Shown here piece after piece: positions 1-13,538 of a DNA stretch of 64,000 nucleotides (position 1 is its first letter; the number at the start of each line of letters is the position of its first letter). Made by a program: the position numbers and the translations under genes. Below the pieces are notes generated by a model, which was given only the letters and a program-made list of their open reading frames with translations, had not been told where the DNA came from and made no database searches. The stretch is from Mixophyes australis (taxonomy: Eukaryota; Chordata; Amphibia; Anura; Limnodynastidae). The DNA lies in the NCBI GenBank assembly GCA_036250195.1, contig JAVHZZ010000002.1, forward strand, positions 66,552,705 to 66,616,704, given 5' to 3'.

Positions 1-890
1 GCAGCTTGATATAGTTACCCCCTTGGCTCTAATTATTTTATTAATAAAGTTACACAAAAGTGGAGTTAGCCCTTAGTCTATCACAGAGACTCAATGGGTA
101 ATGTTTGTTAATGCTGATTACTTGTCTCAAGATATTTACTGATGGAAATCAGTTGTCAAATCAATTGGCATTTAAATTTAAATATGGATAGCATGTTTTA
201 GTTTCAGTATAACTAGATATCTACAGTTTCTTTAGTTTACATACTACTACTAAAGCTGTAGTTTTACAGACATACTTGGATAGTCAGTTACAGGCGAATG
301 TTGGCATGTGCAATTTATACTTTTATCATTTTTCTGTGTGAATATATGTAGAAGATACATTTTAAGGTTTTGTCTTGTTTTTGTAATCTGTGACATGTAC
401 TGAAATTCACATTGTGTCATTTATTATAACTACTTTGCAGTATATATCTATAAGGCTTCCATTTTTTCAATTATTCATATAGAAAGCATATGACTCACAT
501 AAATTGACCTTATTTTCTAACCCATCTAATGGGACTGTTTGAAAATCAAATGTTCTATGCCTTTGTGAATTGCTTAAACAATCAGCTGTATAAATGTATT
601 GCATAGCTGTCATCTGTTAAGGCCAGGGACTTCTTGCTTCAAAATTCTCATTATTTTAGTGCTATTTGCTAAAGTGCTGCAAATATTTTAGGCATTTCCC
701 GTTCACTGCCTCCAGTTAAGCTACAAATCTGACCTCCTCCTATACAAGATTATAAATGAGATAAACACAAACATAGCATACTATGCCACCTGCATATTAA
801 GGAAACATGTATGGTACTTGCTGTTTTGTCAAAAACATTTAAGAGATACTAGAGTAATACAGCACCCCGATAAAAACTTTGTGCTCTTAC
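1..890. other. Non-coding sequence, nothing recognised
   Basis: AT-rich sequence with no supported ORF, RNA gene or bounded repeat. It lies downstream of the aquaporin gene. Confidence 0.5.
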
Positions 891-1053
891 TGGGTGGATT
901 TATCAAACCTTCTGAGAAGGAAAAATTAAGGTGTTGCCCATAGCAACCAATCAGATTTTAGCTATCATTAATATAGTACATGGCTAGGATCTGATTGGAT
1001 GATATAGGCAATATCTCCACTTTTAAAATTTAGAAGGTTTGGTAAATCTAACT
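891..1053. mobile_element. Diverged palindromic MITE, 175-bp family
   Basis: The left part carries GCAACCAATCAGATT and the right part its inverted, degraded partner. The ends read GGATTTATCAAACCTTCT and AGAAGGTTTGGTAAATC. This is an older relative of the copies at 23696, 26440, 41020 and 55619. Confidence 0.65.
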
Positions 1054-1084
1054 CATAGGTCCTCAAACATTAAATAAACATATT

Positions 1085-1402
1085 GGGCCTGAGTCATTAA
1101 GGAGAGCAAAGCATAAAAAAGAAGAAACTGTGCACCTGGGCAAAACCATGTTGCAATGGAGGGGGAGGTAAATTTAAAATGTGGGTACAGATTTATAATT
1201 GTGATAGGGCATGTCCTAGATCAAATTTACATTTCAGTGTAAAAATAACGCTATCAAGTATTTGTGTGCTAGATGAATAGCGCCAGTATTTATCTTATGT
1301 GCAAAATAATAAACTAATGTGCACCCCTTACATTGTAACATGGTTTGTCCCGGAGAATATTTACCCCTTTCTTTGCCTTACTCTCCTTAATGACTCAGGC
1401 CC
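1085..1402. mobile_element. 318-bp TIR element (MITE), flanked by ATT
   Basis: The left end GGGCCTGAGTCATTAAG is matched by its inverse CTTAATGACTCAGGCCC at the right end. The flanks on both sides are ATT, a 3-bp target duplication. It has no coding capacity. A second copy is at 40711. The 3-bp duplication suggests a PIF/Harbinger-like origin, which is an inference. Confidence 0.8.
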
Positions 1403-3353
1403 ATTGTATATACCGTAAGAATCTGTTACAATGTCATTTGTAAGGCTATGAAAATGTTAAACTTTTTCATTCAGTTCTAGCAAAGCAATTTATAAATTAC
1501 TCACCCTGTGTTCCAGTACCACATGTCAGAACAATGCTGACTCTGATTTGATATTGTTAATAAAATTAATCGCAGTATATAAAACAATGCTGTGTTCTCT
1601 ACCTATGCATTCATTATCTATAATAACATATATATAACATAACAGGGTGGGAGTATTACAACACAATTATTTTGTTGATTGCAGCTCTGTAGGAAGAATC
1701 TCTCTTTTTCATCCACCCATTTTAATTTGTAACTTGATATTCATACCACGGTGCTTTAGCTACAATATGTGCATTGAGATTAGAAATGCATATTTGTTCA
1801 TTTAAACGTTCCAATCCGCCACAATTGTAAGTGTGTATTTTGTTGTAGAAGAAATGATTTCGCTTTTTATTTTAAAAATCCAATCATTTTCTACAGCCCA
1901 AGTAGCGAGGCATAAACATAAACACAATTCTTATAAAGTCATTAACAAAAACAGTCAATATATTACTGAGAAGGGCTGGTAGACTACAGGATGCAATCAG
2001 CAGAGCTGAAGAACAAAGTGGATTGGTATGTTCCAGTTGGCTAGCTCATTACAACACCGGAGTGTGCAAGTGAATCAAAGGTTAAGAGCGAAGGTCCAGA
2101 TGTGCAGTTGTCCATGTATGGTTTGGGAGGTCTGGTATTAGGGTAGATAATATTACGCTGCTCTAGACAGGTGACTTTTCAAGAATCGTTAATATATGAA
2201 AGATGAAGATCATTCTGAAATATACATAGAAAATATTAGATAAATATATTGTTAAATAATCTACTTAAACGCTAAAATATAACAACGTTTCTAGTAGTTT
2301 ACCAATAATAAAAAGGGCTCCACAACAGAAACATATTTGAAATTCTGTATGTTTCCTAAGTGTGCATTACCGACATCACCTCTTATTTATTAAATGATAA
2401 TAATAATCTGATAGGATGACAAGGACTTTGGAAGCTTTAATTAACTAAGATCACTCGTGTTCTATTGTAGCTTCAAGCTCACAAGATTATTTTACAGCAG
2501 AGATCGGCAACCTTTGACTCTTATGCAGGAATTATATATTCCAACAGACCCTGCCAGTCACACCTGTTGGGATGTATAATGCCACAACAAAATGACCAAG
2601 CCTTCTTCATATAAGCAACAACTCCCTTGTATGGGAAGACTGTAGAATTTGAAATTCAATTATACCAATTGTTCATACAATTAATTTATAGGTCTGTTTT
2701 ACCCTGATTCTGCCAATTTATATTTTGAAAACTTCAGCCCAGTGTGTCACATGACTCCTTTGTGTTCCTTGATGGAATGCACGCTGGAATGTATACTTGT
2801 ACGTACGTTCATATAAAGAATAACTCATCAAATGTTGTAACTTGTTGTGCTTAGTCTATTGGCCACATTGGAGGCATAGAATCGAGTCACAATGAGAAAA
2901 CGTGGTGGGACGCTAGTGCGATTGTCCGTCTGTGAACTTCTACAGTGAAAGTTTTTTTTAATCAATGTTTGCATATTTAACTTAAGCTTGTAAAATATAT
3001 CCCATTTTTTGGTGATAGCGCACTATAGGAATTTTTATGCACAGAATGTGTCAACCCCTGTAGGGCCACGTTTGACTGATCCTGCTATTTGGCACATTAA
3101 TAGGATGGGGTATAATCAGTGCAGTCAGGAGATGACCACACACAAACCGTCAGATATGACCATATTTTCCACCAGTCCTGATTAATATCTGATAAATCTA
3201 GGTCAGATGTGGAACAGGAAGCACAGTGATTTTAAACCAATAAACACAGTGATTTGTGGCCAGATCAGTCTAATTGGTTGTTGCAATCAATGTGTCTGTG
3301 GGCAGCTTTAGAAAGGGACATGTATATAGAAGTAATGGTCTCTTGAGTTCTAT
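1403..3353. other. Intergenic sequence with one possible hAT relic
   Basis: AT-rich and without coding signal. Near 2499-2518 CAGAGATCGGCAACCTTT resembles a hAT-Charlie terminus, but I found no matching second end. No other bounded element was seen. Confidence 0.4.
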
Positions 3354-3359
3354 TTTATT
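3354..3359 (-). promoter_or_regulatory. Candidate poly(A) signal of the aquaporin gene
   Basis: The first clear AATAAA I find on the minus strand after the stop codon is here, about 1.2 kb downstream. If used, the 3' UTR would contain the minisatellite at 3885-4475. A nearer non-canonical signal, such as the AATATAAA-like run near 3875-3884, is possible. Confidence 0.3.
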
Positions 3360-3645
3360 GGTGCTTGTCCACAGTCTTTACCTATCAACATAAACTTAAA
3401 CATGCATAGTATAGGACATTAAATTTAAATTGTCTAAAATTAAAATGTGCACAAAATATGGCAAACTAATAAAAAGTTTAATATAATACTTTGCATAATT
3501 TCACAATACACATAAATGCAATTATAACAATGCAAATGTATAGCATAGATTAAAAAGTCATACTGTGAATATCAGAGAAGTTGATATGTTACCATCGCCC
3601 TTTACAAACAGCTATATATATATATTTACAAACAAACTGTACACT

Positions 3646-3648
3646 GAC

Positions 3649-3684
<36 letters not shown>
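3646..3684. repeat. (TAA)n microsatellite
   Basis: Uninterrupted ATA/TAA trinucleotide run of about 13 units. Confidence 0.9.
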
Positions 3685-3686
<2 letters not shown>

Positions 3687-3884
3687 GCGTCCACTTTGTG
3701 CTGCAAAGGGACTATAAACCTTCTTAAATCCCAGAGTCTCTCATTGCCAAATGTCAGCTACATTGGTCATGTACACGCTCTTATATGCTACAGAACAATT
3801 GTAGCATATATGATCCCAGATGATAAAATTACATCCATGAGATAGTAGGCCTCTCATTTGAGAGGTTTTTTTTATATTTTTTCA

Positions 3885-4475
3885 GTAATAATCCTTAGCA
3901 ATATCAATATCAAACAGCCCATTGACATGATCTCTGCTCTCTTGCACTATCCCTAGCAATATCAATATCAGCTAGCCCATTGATATGATCCGTGATCTTT
4001 TGTGTTCTCTTGCATAATCCTTAGCAATATCAATATCAATTAGCCCATTGACGTGTTCATGTCTCTCTTGTGCTCTCTTGCATAATCCCTAGCAATAACA
4101 ATATCAATTAACCCATTAGCATGTTCTGTGCTCTCTTGTGCACTCTTGCATTATCCCTAGCAATATCATTATCAATTAGCCCTTTGACATGTTCTGTGCT
4201 CTCTTGCATTATCCCTAGCAATACCAATATCAGCTAGCCCATTGATATGATCCGTGATCTTTTGTGCTCTCTTGCATAATCCTTAGCAATATCAATTAGC
4301 CCATTGACATGTTCTAGTCTCTCTTATGCTCTCTTGCATAACCCCTAGCAATAGCAATATCAACTAGCCCATTGGCATGTTCTGTGCTCTCCTGTGCTCT
4401 CCTACATAGCAATATTATTATCAATTAGCCCATTGACATGATCTGTGCTCTTTTGTGCTCTCTTGCATAACAGCA
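3885..4475. repeat. Minisatellite, about nine units of 57-68 bp
   Basis: The core TAGCAATATCAATATCA followed by TAGCCCATTGACATG and CTCTCTTGTGCTCTCTTG recurs about nine times with point changes and small indels. The array sits some 115 bp beyond the aquaporin stop codon, so it probably lies in the 3' UTR or immediate 3' flank. No coding frame or RNA gene is evident in it. Confidence 0.85.
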
Positions 4476-4590
4476 CAGATGAAATATAATGGAATCTCAA
4501 AAACACAAGAGCAAATTCATTGGCACATTGGGTCCTTGTTTGAAATCTAAAGACATTGTCCATTTGTTATTGTAAGTTCTAGCATTGTTG

Positions 4591-4800
4591 TTACATAGAA
4601 AATGACTTATTTACACGGTCAGGACAATCCAGAGAGTGTCTCTTGTGCTGTTCATGCTCCTCACTCCAGTCTGAGTCAGGATCATATGTCCCCATTAATA
4701 TGGCCAGCCTCTCTGAGGGAGTTCTTGAGTATGGACTGAGCACGTAATTATACATGAAGGAAGCTATGACACCTCCTGCCAATGGCCCAATCCAGAAGAC
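4591..4800 (-). CDS. Aquaporin exon 4 (residues 204-272) and stop
   Basis: The acceptor TTTTTTCAG precedes GTC (V204) at 4800. The exon encodes the start of helix 6 ([10 protein letters not shown]), the rest of the helix and the cytosolic tail. The tail has SERLAILMG, an acidic stretch ending S246-D247-W248, then E-H-E-Q-H-K-R-H-S259, and finishes K-S-F-S-M272 before TAA at 4593-4591. The PKA-like K-R-H-S site corresponds in place to AQP2 Ser256. Confidence 0.94.
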   Translation of the reverse strand, partial: VFWIGPLAGGVIASFMYNYVLSPYSRTPSERLAILMGTYDPDSDWSEEHEQHKRHSLDCPDRVNKSFSM

Positions 4801-7800
4801 CTGAAAAAATATGCAAAGATTGTTAAGGTTTTTGTTGTGGTCATTTGAAGTAGTAGATTCAACAGGACTAAAGTTTACATGTAGGAATAATTAACAAAAG
4901 AGACAAGGAGATTAGTCCATTGACAATTCTACTTTTTGCATTGTATATTATAAAAAAGGGTTCTTTGCAAGAAAATAGGTAGTAAACAGACTGTATCCTT
5001 AAACATTTTTGTTGTTTACTTGTGTTTAGCACAAGGGAATATATTAACTTGACATATTTTTATGTGATCTCTATGCAGACTCTGGGGTCGATTCAAATCT
5101 GCCGCGAATAATGCGGTGTTAACAGTATTACCGTTAATACGGTAATTTTAACCTGGATTTCATCTCACTGCTCAGGGTGCGAGAAAATCCAGCGTTGAGA
5201 TTACCGAATTAAGTGTAATTATGCGCAGTTTTACCGTAATAACTGTAATACTGCTAGCGCCGCGTTATTCGTGGCAGAATTGAATCGGCCCCTATGAATA
5301 AACTGCGATGCTCTATCGAGCAAAAAGCAGGCGTTAAAACTAATAACGGTATTTACGTGCACTATTACCATAATAATGGTAATAGCGCGCAGGCCGCGTT
5401 ACTTTTTTAAGTAACGTGGCTAATTGAATTCCCCCCTAAATGTCTTATTTTTTAGTGATTTACATAATAATTTGCAATTCACCTATTTTTTTAAATAAAT
5501 TGGAGAGTTTGGGGAATTAATTAACAATGTTGATTTTGAGCTATGGCAATTTCTGATAAAATTGCCCTTGATACAGTAGATTTCTGTCTACAGCAACTTT
5601 ATTAACATTGTATTTAGGTGCAAAATTTTACTAAATCACAGAAGCCTGTCATACAGGAGTATTTATGCTCTAACTTAGATACATGCTAATTGCCAGATAA
5701 ATGACAGATACATCTAAAGCTAAAGCCCTGGGCCACTTCTCCCTCCTGATTCTCCTCGACCTCTCAGCGGCCTTTGACACCGTTGGCCACCCCCTCCTGC
5801 TTCACACCCTTCAGTCCATTGGCCTCTCCGGTACCGTCCTCTCCTGGTTCACCTCTTACCTTGCCGACTGTTCCTTCTCTGTTTCCACCTCTGATTCTCT
5901 CTCCCCATCTTCCTCCCTTCCAGTCGGGGTCCCTCAGGGCTCTGTCCCTGGACCCTTACTATTCTCACTATACACCTCTTCTCTGGGTGCACTCATCAGC
6001 TCCTTCGGCCTCAAGTACTACCTTTATGCTGATGACACTCAACTCTACCATTCCTCTACTGATCTCTCTCCCTCCCTTCTCTCCAGGGTATCCGCATGCC
6101 TCTCTGCCATCTCCTCCTGGGTGTCCTCTAGATTTCTTAAACTCAATCTTGCTAAAACTGAACTCATTGTCTTTCCTCCCTCTTGTACCTTCTTCCCCTC
6201 TGACCTCTCTATCAATGTTGACAACTCATCTATCTCCCCTGTTCCCCAACTCCGCTGCCTAGGTGTCATCCTCGACTCCTCTCTCTCCTTTGCCCCTCAC
6301 ATTCACTCTCTCGCCAAATCCTGCCGTTTCCAGCTTCGCAACATTGCCCGCATTCGGCCCTTCCTCTCCCAGGATGCCACCAAATCTCTCGTCCACTCTC
6401 TGATCATCTCTCGCTTGGACTACTGCAATCTTCTCCTTATCGGCCTCCCCCTCTCTAATCTCGCTCCCCTTAGATCTGTACTTAACGCCGCTGCTAGGCT
6501 TATTTTCCTCTCTTGCCGTTCCACCTCTGTCTCCCCACTCTACCAAGCCCTTCACTGGCTCCCCTTCCCCTACAGAATCCTTTTCAAGCTCCTTACTCTG
6601 ACTTACAAGGCCCTCGCCAACTCCACTGCTCCCTACATCTCTAACCTTATCTCTATTCACACTCCCTCCCGCCCACTGCGATCGTCCAATGATCGTCGCC
6701 TCTCTTCCCCTCTGATTACCTCCTCTCACGCACGTATCCAAGACTTCTCCTGCGCCGCTCCCCTCCATTGGAACAAGCTTCCCCGCTCCATCAGAACTTC
6801 CCCTAATCTGTCCTCTTTCAAACGAACATTAAAAACCCACCTTTTCCTTAAAGCCTTCCAGTCTCATGCCTAAACTCCCACCGGTCGGCTACCTCTCTTT
6901 CTCATCCCTTCTTCCCTTCTCCCCCTTCCTCGACTCCGTCTCCGTTTCTCCGTCTCATCCATGTGGCTGTCTGTCTTCCGCTCCCTTTAGATTGTTCGCT
7001 CCTTTGAGCAGGACTCTCCTACCTCCTGTTTCCATCACTTTTAACTGCGCTCTCCAGAAACTCTGCTCACCTCCTCTCGGTCCCTCTGCCCTCTGTCTCC
7101 TCTCGCTTCTTTCCGCTCCCCTCAGTGACTCTCAACCTGTCATCTGTGCCCACCCTCTTGGGCCATAGTTACCTGCCTATACTCACTTTTCCCCTCCCTC
7201 CCTCTCTTTCATGCTGTGCCTGAGCCCCCAGAGTTATAGTGCTTACTGTTACTTGTACTGTACCATTGTTTGTCCCTGTACGGCGCTACGGATACTTTGT
7301 GGCGGTATATAAATAAAAATTAATAATAATAATACTAATAATACATCCTAAGTGCCATTTGCTTAGTTATGTGGATATTTTGCACCTAAATGAAATGTTA
7401 GTAATGGGTCATCAAGTGTGGACTCTTCATCCTACAATGTAGACTGACAACTTTACAGCAAAAGTTGATCCATAAGAAATATATAATAACTATACCTTCC
7501 ATGAAAATATATGAGGTATATTTTATCAATATTAAGATACATTTTATAACTGTTGATTGTAGTGTTCCTTTACAATAAAGCCCATATAGAGTTGAAAGTG
7601 AAACATCCTTTAATGTACATGTAAATGTGCTTACCCAGTGATTGCGAAAGCTTTTCACTACAACAGCTGGAGAAAAAGACCTAGCAGGATTCATTGAGCA
7701 ACCAGTGAAGTATATCTAAAATATTTAAAAAATAATAATAATGTTAAATAATTATAATACATAATTTGTACAAGGCATACTTTTACATATGTAGCACAAA

Positions 7801-9096
7801 AAAAATCAAAACTTTTTATCTATTCTATTTCTATCCATGTTTTTATAGATTAAAACTCTAATTAGTTAAATAGTGTTAGAAGACAATTATGACTATCCAG
7901 CATCAAAAGACATACAAAATGTAGCTGTAAAATATCCTTGTTGCACTTTGCTATCATTCTCCCTGCAATCTACTTTATATTGTATTCTAATATCATCATC
8001 ACCATTTATTTATATAGCGTCACTAATTCCGCAGTGCTGTACAGAGAACTCACCACCCATTGGGGCTTACAGTCTAAATTCCATAACACGCACACACAGA
8101 CTAGGGTCAATTTGTTAGCAGCCAATTAACCTATCACTATGTTTTTGGAGTGTGGGAGGAAACAGGAGCACCTGGAGGAAACCCACGCAAACACGGGGAG
8201 AACATACAAACTCCTCACAGATAAGGCCATGGTCGGGAAATGAACTCATGACCCCAGTGCTGCAAGGCAGAAGTGCTAACCACTATGCCACCGTGCTGCC
8301 CATATATCTGTCATTTTACCCACTGAGAAGGCTTCTGACAATAATTGACAGCAGAAACGGATGTATGAATTTTATTTCAGAGGAGCGTTTAACACTGCAG
8401 TTTTCCTACATGAGTTTGTTATGGGTATCAGATCACTTGTCTTTGCTGTTGGAGTTAGGGGCACTGAGAGAGGGTACAACTTACCTTGGAAGCCCATCAG
8501 TGGCAGATTATACTGAGAGCAGATGTGGTGGATGCCTGCAGCCCATCCTAGGGATGTGCAGAACCAGATTATAGTCGTGGAGAAAACAGGGAAAGGTGAC
8601 TGCAAGGAGAAAGTTCATGGTCTCATCCCTAGGCTGAGAGTAAAACCACGGCTTTTACCAAGGTAGCACGGGCAGTCTGTAGGAGGGGAGAGGAGGCTGC
8701 TGGCAACAAAGAAGTTGTGTCATTCCTTCTGCTCTGTGGTGTGTTTGTGGTATAATATGGGAGAAATCTGGGCTGATCAAAAATAATAGGAAAATTCTGG
8801 GCCAGGCAAGCACAATCAGAGAATTTCAGGTGGAACAAAAAGGATTTTGAGAATTCCAAGCTGAACAGTAAAGGCCAAATTCCACACCAAAAAATGTACA
8901 GAATTCTGAAGCTAAGTCTGGAATAAGGGGAATATTCAATGAAACAGTTTTGAAACCTTTGACAAATCTTAATCTATTAAACTCTTAAAACTGATATATG
9001 ATTGTGAGTGCTATAGAATTATTTGCTCACATAAAGAAATTTATATTTTAAGTTTAGTGTTCCTATAAGGACACCAGACAAAAACAGTACATATAC

Positions 9097-9152
<56 letters not shown>

Positions 9153-10246
9153 ATATATATTAAAGAAGAAGTTTGTTTGTTTGTTTACTGGGGAATATCT
9201 TTGATACCCCTGCACCAATTGGGATGAAACCAATGTGAGGTAGTCCAGTTGGTCCTGGCCAAGTTTTAGGGGGGAGTATGGTGTACGCTGGGCAGAACTT
9301 TGACCCGGGGAGCCTGTTCAGAGCCATCCACTGGATGGATTTGAATGAATACTTCACAGTCTGTTAACATTGGATCCCATAAGACATACTAAGGGGTTAA
9401 GATCCCGGTCGGAGCTCCTGTTGATGTACGTTGACCAGAACTTTGACCCGAGGAGCCTGTTCTGAGCCTTCCACTGGATGGATTTGGATGAATACTTCAC
9501 AGTCTGGTAACATTGGATCCCATAAGACATACTAAGGGGTTGAGATCCCAGTCGAGCCTCCCGTTGGTGTGCACTGGCCAGAACTTTGACCCAGGGATCC
9601 CGTTGTAGGCCTTCCACTGGATGGATTTGGTTTGTTTGTCTATCCGGCTATGCATTTGGACACCCCTGCACCGATTAGGATAAAACCAATGCAAGGTGGT
9701 CCAGTTGGATCTTGGCCAAATTTTAGGGGGGTAAGAGTGCTGGTCAGACCTCCCGTTAGTGTACTCTGGTCCGAACGTTGACCAAGGGAGCCTGTTCTGG
9801 GCCTTTCACTGGATGGATTTGGATGATATTTAATATAAAAACAAAAATGACACTGGGCAGCCACTTCATGGGTGAGTTGAAAGAGCTGCTAAACTGCTTA
9901 TTACTTTTAGAATATTGACATTTACATCCAACTCATTGGTAAGTTAATAACTTGTAGATTTAAACCCAGGCAATGCCGGATACTTCAACTAGTACTTTTT
10001 AAAGCAAGAATTGTCCCCTATGTTAGGCTGAGGTTACGAGATTATATAGATTATGTGGCCACTATTACACTGTGATCTATAGGTGATATTTAATTTTACA
10101 CTGGTCAAGTAATATTGCAACATATTCAGAATACCTTCTACCCTTTTCTGGTTTGTTTCTTATAACATATAGTAGAAATAAATTCTGGCTATATATTTGT
10201 TGCATTTTCCCTTTAATTTTTAAAATCAATCATATATTATGTAGCA

Positions 10247-10306
<60 letters not shown>

Positions 10307-13043
10307 CAGAATTATTCCAAGATCATATTTCAGGATATCCCAGTTATATCTGAAACAATTTACTGGTCAGTAATAGGTGTGATTCGAGTAAGATAGCCCA
10401 AGATACGCTAACATCAATTTGGGATCCCACTATTTACACGCTATAGGTGGATCCTAGATGTCCTTGCGCTTTCTCAAAATTAACATCTCTAAAACTGAAA
10501 TAATTGTCTTTCTTCCCCCCATGCTCCCCTTCCACCATGACCTCTCTATCATTGTCAACAACACCCCCATTTCCTCTGTCACCCAACTTCGCTGCCTGGG
10601 CGTTACCTTCGACTCCTCTCTCTCCTTTACCCCCCACATTCAATCCCTTGCCCAAGCCTGTCGCTTTCAACTTCGCAACATTGCCCGCATCCGACCTTTC
10701 CTCTCTCAGGATGCAACCAAAACCATCATTCACGCTCTCATTATCTCACGCCTCAACTACTGCAACCTCCTTCTCACCGGCCTCCCCCTCTCCTACCTCG
10801 CCCCCCTCCGTTCTGCCAGACTCATCTTCCTCTCTCGCCGCTCCTCCTCCGCTTCCCCTTTCTGCCTTGCCCTACACTGGCTCCCCATCCCCTACAGAAT
10901 CATCTTCAAACTCCTGACCACCACATACAAGGCACTCTCCCAGTCTACTGCCTCCTACATCTCCAACCTCCTCTCCATTCACACTCCTGCCCGCTCCCTG
11001 CGCTCGGCCAATGACCGTCGCCTCTCCTCCACTCTGATCACCTCTTCCCACTCCAGAATCCAAGACTTCTCCCGAGCAGCCCCCCTTCACTGGATTGACC
11101 TCCCTCGCTCCGTCCGTCTCTCTCCCACTCTAAGCTCCTTCAAACGGGCACTAAAAACCCACCTGTTCCTCAAAGCCTACCATCGTTCCTCCTAACCCGC
11201 TCTCCCCTCCCTCCTCCCGTCCCCTCTTCTCTCCTTTACATCAACTGGCCCCCTTTGTACCTGAGTTTTGTTCACCCTCAATTAGGATGTAAGCTCATTT
11301 GAGCAGGGCCCTCTTCCCTCCTGTGTCCTTACCTACTCTTCTGCTCTGTTTTTTCTGCATTAGCCTGCTTGGAGCTTCCGAAGTTTTGGTATTTTTGTTT
11401 ACTGCTCAGTAATATTTTACCCTGTACTGTCTATTGTTTGTGCATTGTACGGCGCTGCGGAACTCTTGTGGCGCCTAACAAATAAAGGATAATAATAATA
11501 ATAATATAGAGGCTAGTAGCTGGACCAGACCATAGGATGGTGTGCAAGATAAAATGTACTTTTTTTTGTACAAGAAAATGAATACATTTTGTACTTACCC
11601 CTACGAGATGTCCCAACGTGACAGAAAGTCCAATGGATAAAGCTGGAGAACCTACTTGATCAGCTCGACGATTATCGGTGGATGCAAAAATGCACAAAAC
11701 CAGTTGGAAGGTAAGAATCATCTCCACAACGAAACCCAGGCCTGGAGTTGTGTTGTTACTGAGCTATAAAATAATGTATGTTTAGTGGATCTAAGGCAAT
11801 AAATTGAATGCATGCCTTACACTTAGTAATACCAATTTGCATTGGATAAAATAGCATTTTAAAAAACAATTCACATGTATTTTTCTATGTGCTTCATCTG
11901 TAAGAAATCTCACTAAATATTAATGAAGCTTCTCTGTTTAAAGTATCTATTTAAACTGTAGGACAGTTTCTGCTCTAAGACCTTGTTCCCAGAGTTAGGA
12001 TACCGCTTTTAAAATCAAGTTTGTTTTGTAGACATTTTATTAAATTTATTAAGTTTAACAAAAAGAACAGCAGTGCACACACTCACCTGATTGCACAACT
12101 GTGAGCATGCGATATATAAAGCAATGGAAAGTTATATACAGCAATTAAACGTTCCTGATCCTGCCTCTCCCTGCCTCTCCTCCATTACCTCTGCAGCAAT
12201 ATATATTATATACATCAATGGAAAGTTAGATACAGCAATTAAAAGTTCCTGAACCTGCCTCTCCCTGCCTCTCCTCCATTAACTCTGCAACCAAATGCCT
12301 AGTGAGTTGTGGCTGACTCCAATATTACACCTAAATATTAATTTACATTTTCATTATAATACTGTGGCTAATTAGGGAAAGTTAATAAAAAATGCTAAAC
12401 ATACTTTAACTTTCAAAATCATAACAGCAAAGAGCATAAGAACCAACTGGCCCCATAGCACTAACTGTGCCTGTACATGAAGGTGAATTATTAGGTGTTA
12501 TAAAGCCCCTTTTGTTAAAAAATCTCTATACAGGTCTGAAGATTTATCTATTATTATTATTATCATTATTTGTAACTACTTGTTTAATCATTTGTGGTGT
12601 ATATCCTGTGTATCTTGTCTTTATAACACATGGAAACTGCTTGATTGCACAAAAACAGCAAGCTTTCTAAAATAAAATACAATGTTTTTTTCCAGTTTTC
12701 AAGGCTAGTTGAAAATAAAATTTAAATTGTTTATACTATGTATTAATTTATGTATGCATTAACTGAAAACTGCAAATAAAAAGCAAACTTAAAGTTTGCA
12801 ACTTGGAAGGGTAAATATATCGGTCTGGAGAATAGAATGTAAACCTGTCTATCAGAATTAGCAGGACATCTAAAAAAAGGAAATTATTGCACATCTTCAT
12901 TTTTTTTAAATACAATTATCCACAATGACTTTCACTACTAATATTACTAATATTTATATTGCTGCAAAAAGACCAGACTATGAGCACTGGTACTTCGATC
13001 ACTTTTGGGGGAGGGGTTTGAATAAAAAAAATAATTATATATT

Positions 13044-13107
<64 letters not shown>

Positions 13108-13476
13108 AAATATGTTTTAAATCTTCAAAAGACCATGCTGATAAGAGAAATTGTATCCTAACCTGGGCAAACCTATACAGTCCTATAGACAGCATGTACA
13201 GTATTTTGGAATGTTCACATTTCTAATCATGCATTTCAGTAATAAGACCAGTAATGCACAGCAAAAAAGCTACTATACAGCAGTATAAAAGTTTAGTGTA
13301 TAACATCTATGGAAATGGTGCTGTAAAATGTGGTAAGCTATTGAAAGTGTCCTATTGAAATGGATGAGAGAATGAGGGTAGAGAGCACGAAAAGTATAAA
13401 ATCTAAGTGTAAAATCGAGCGATGTAAAATAATGATTGACATGGATATGTAGATAGTTGAGAGATATGAGACAGAC

Positions 13477-13538
<62 letters not shown>

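Noticed and set aside
3850..3885. Perfect hairpin CCTCTCATTTGAGAGG followed by a T run, like a bacterial intrinsic terminator
   Set aside because: The window is vertebrate nuclear DNA, so such a signal has no role here; treated as coincidence.
5774..6768. Pro/Ser-rich and Gly/Glu-rich long frames overlapping the LINE
   Set aside because: Out-of-frame and antisense shadows of the reverse transcriptase frame at 5701-6873.
12925..13161. Ile-Tyr repeat frame
   Set aside because: Translation of a (TA)n microsatellite.
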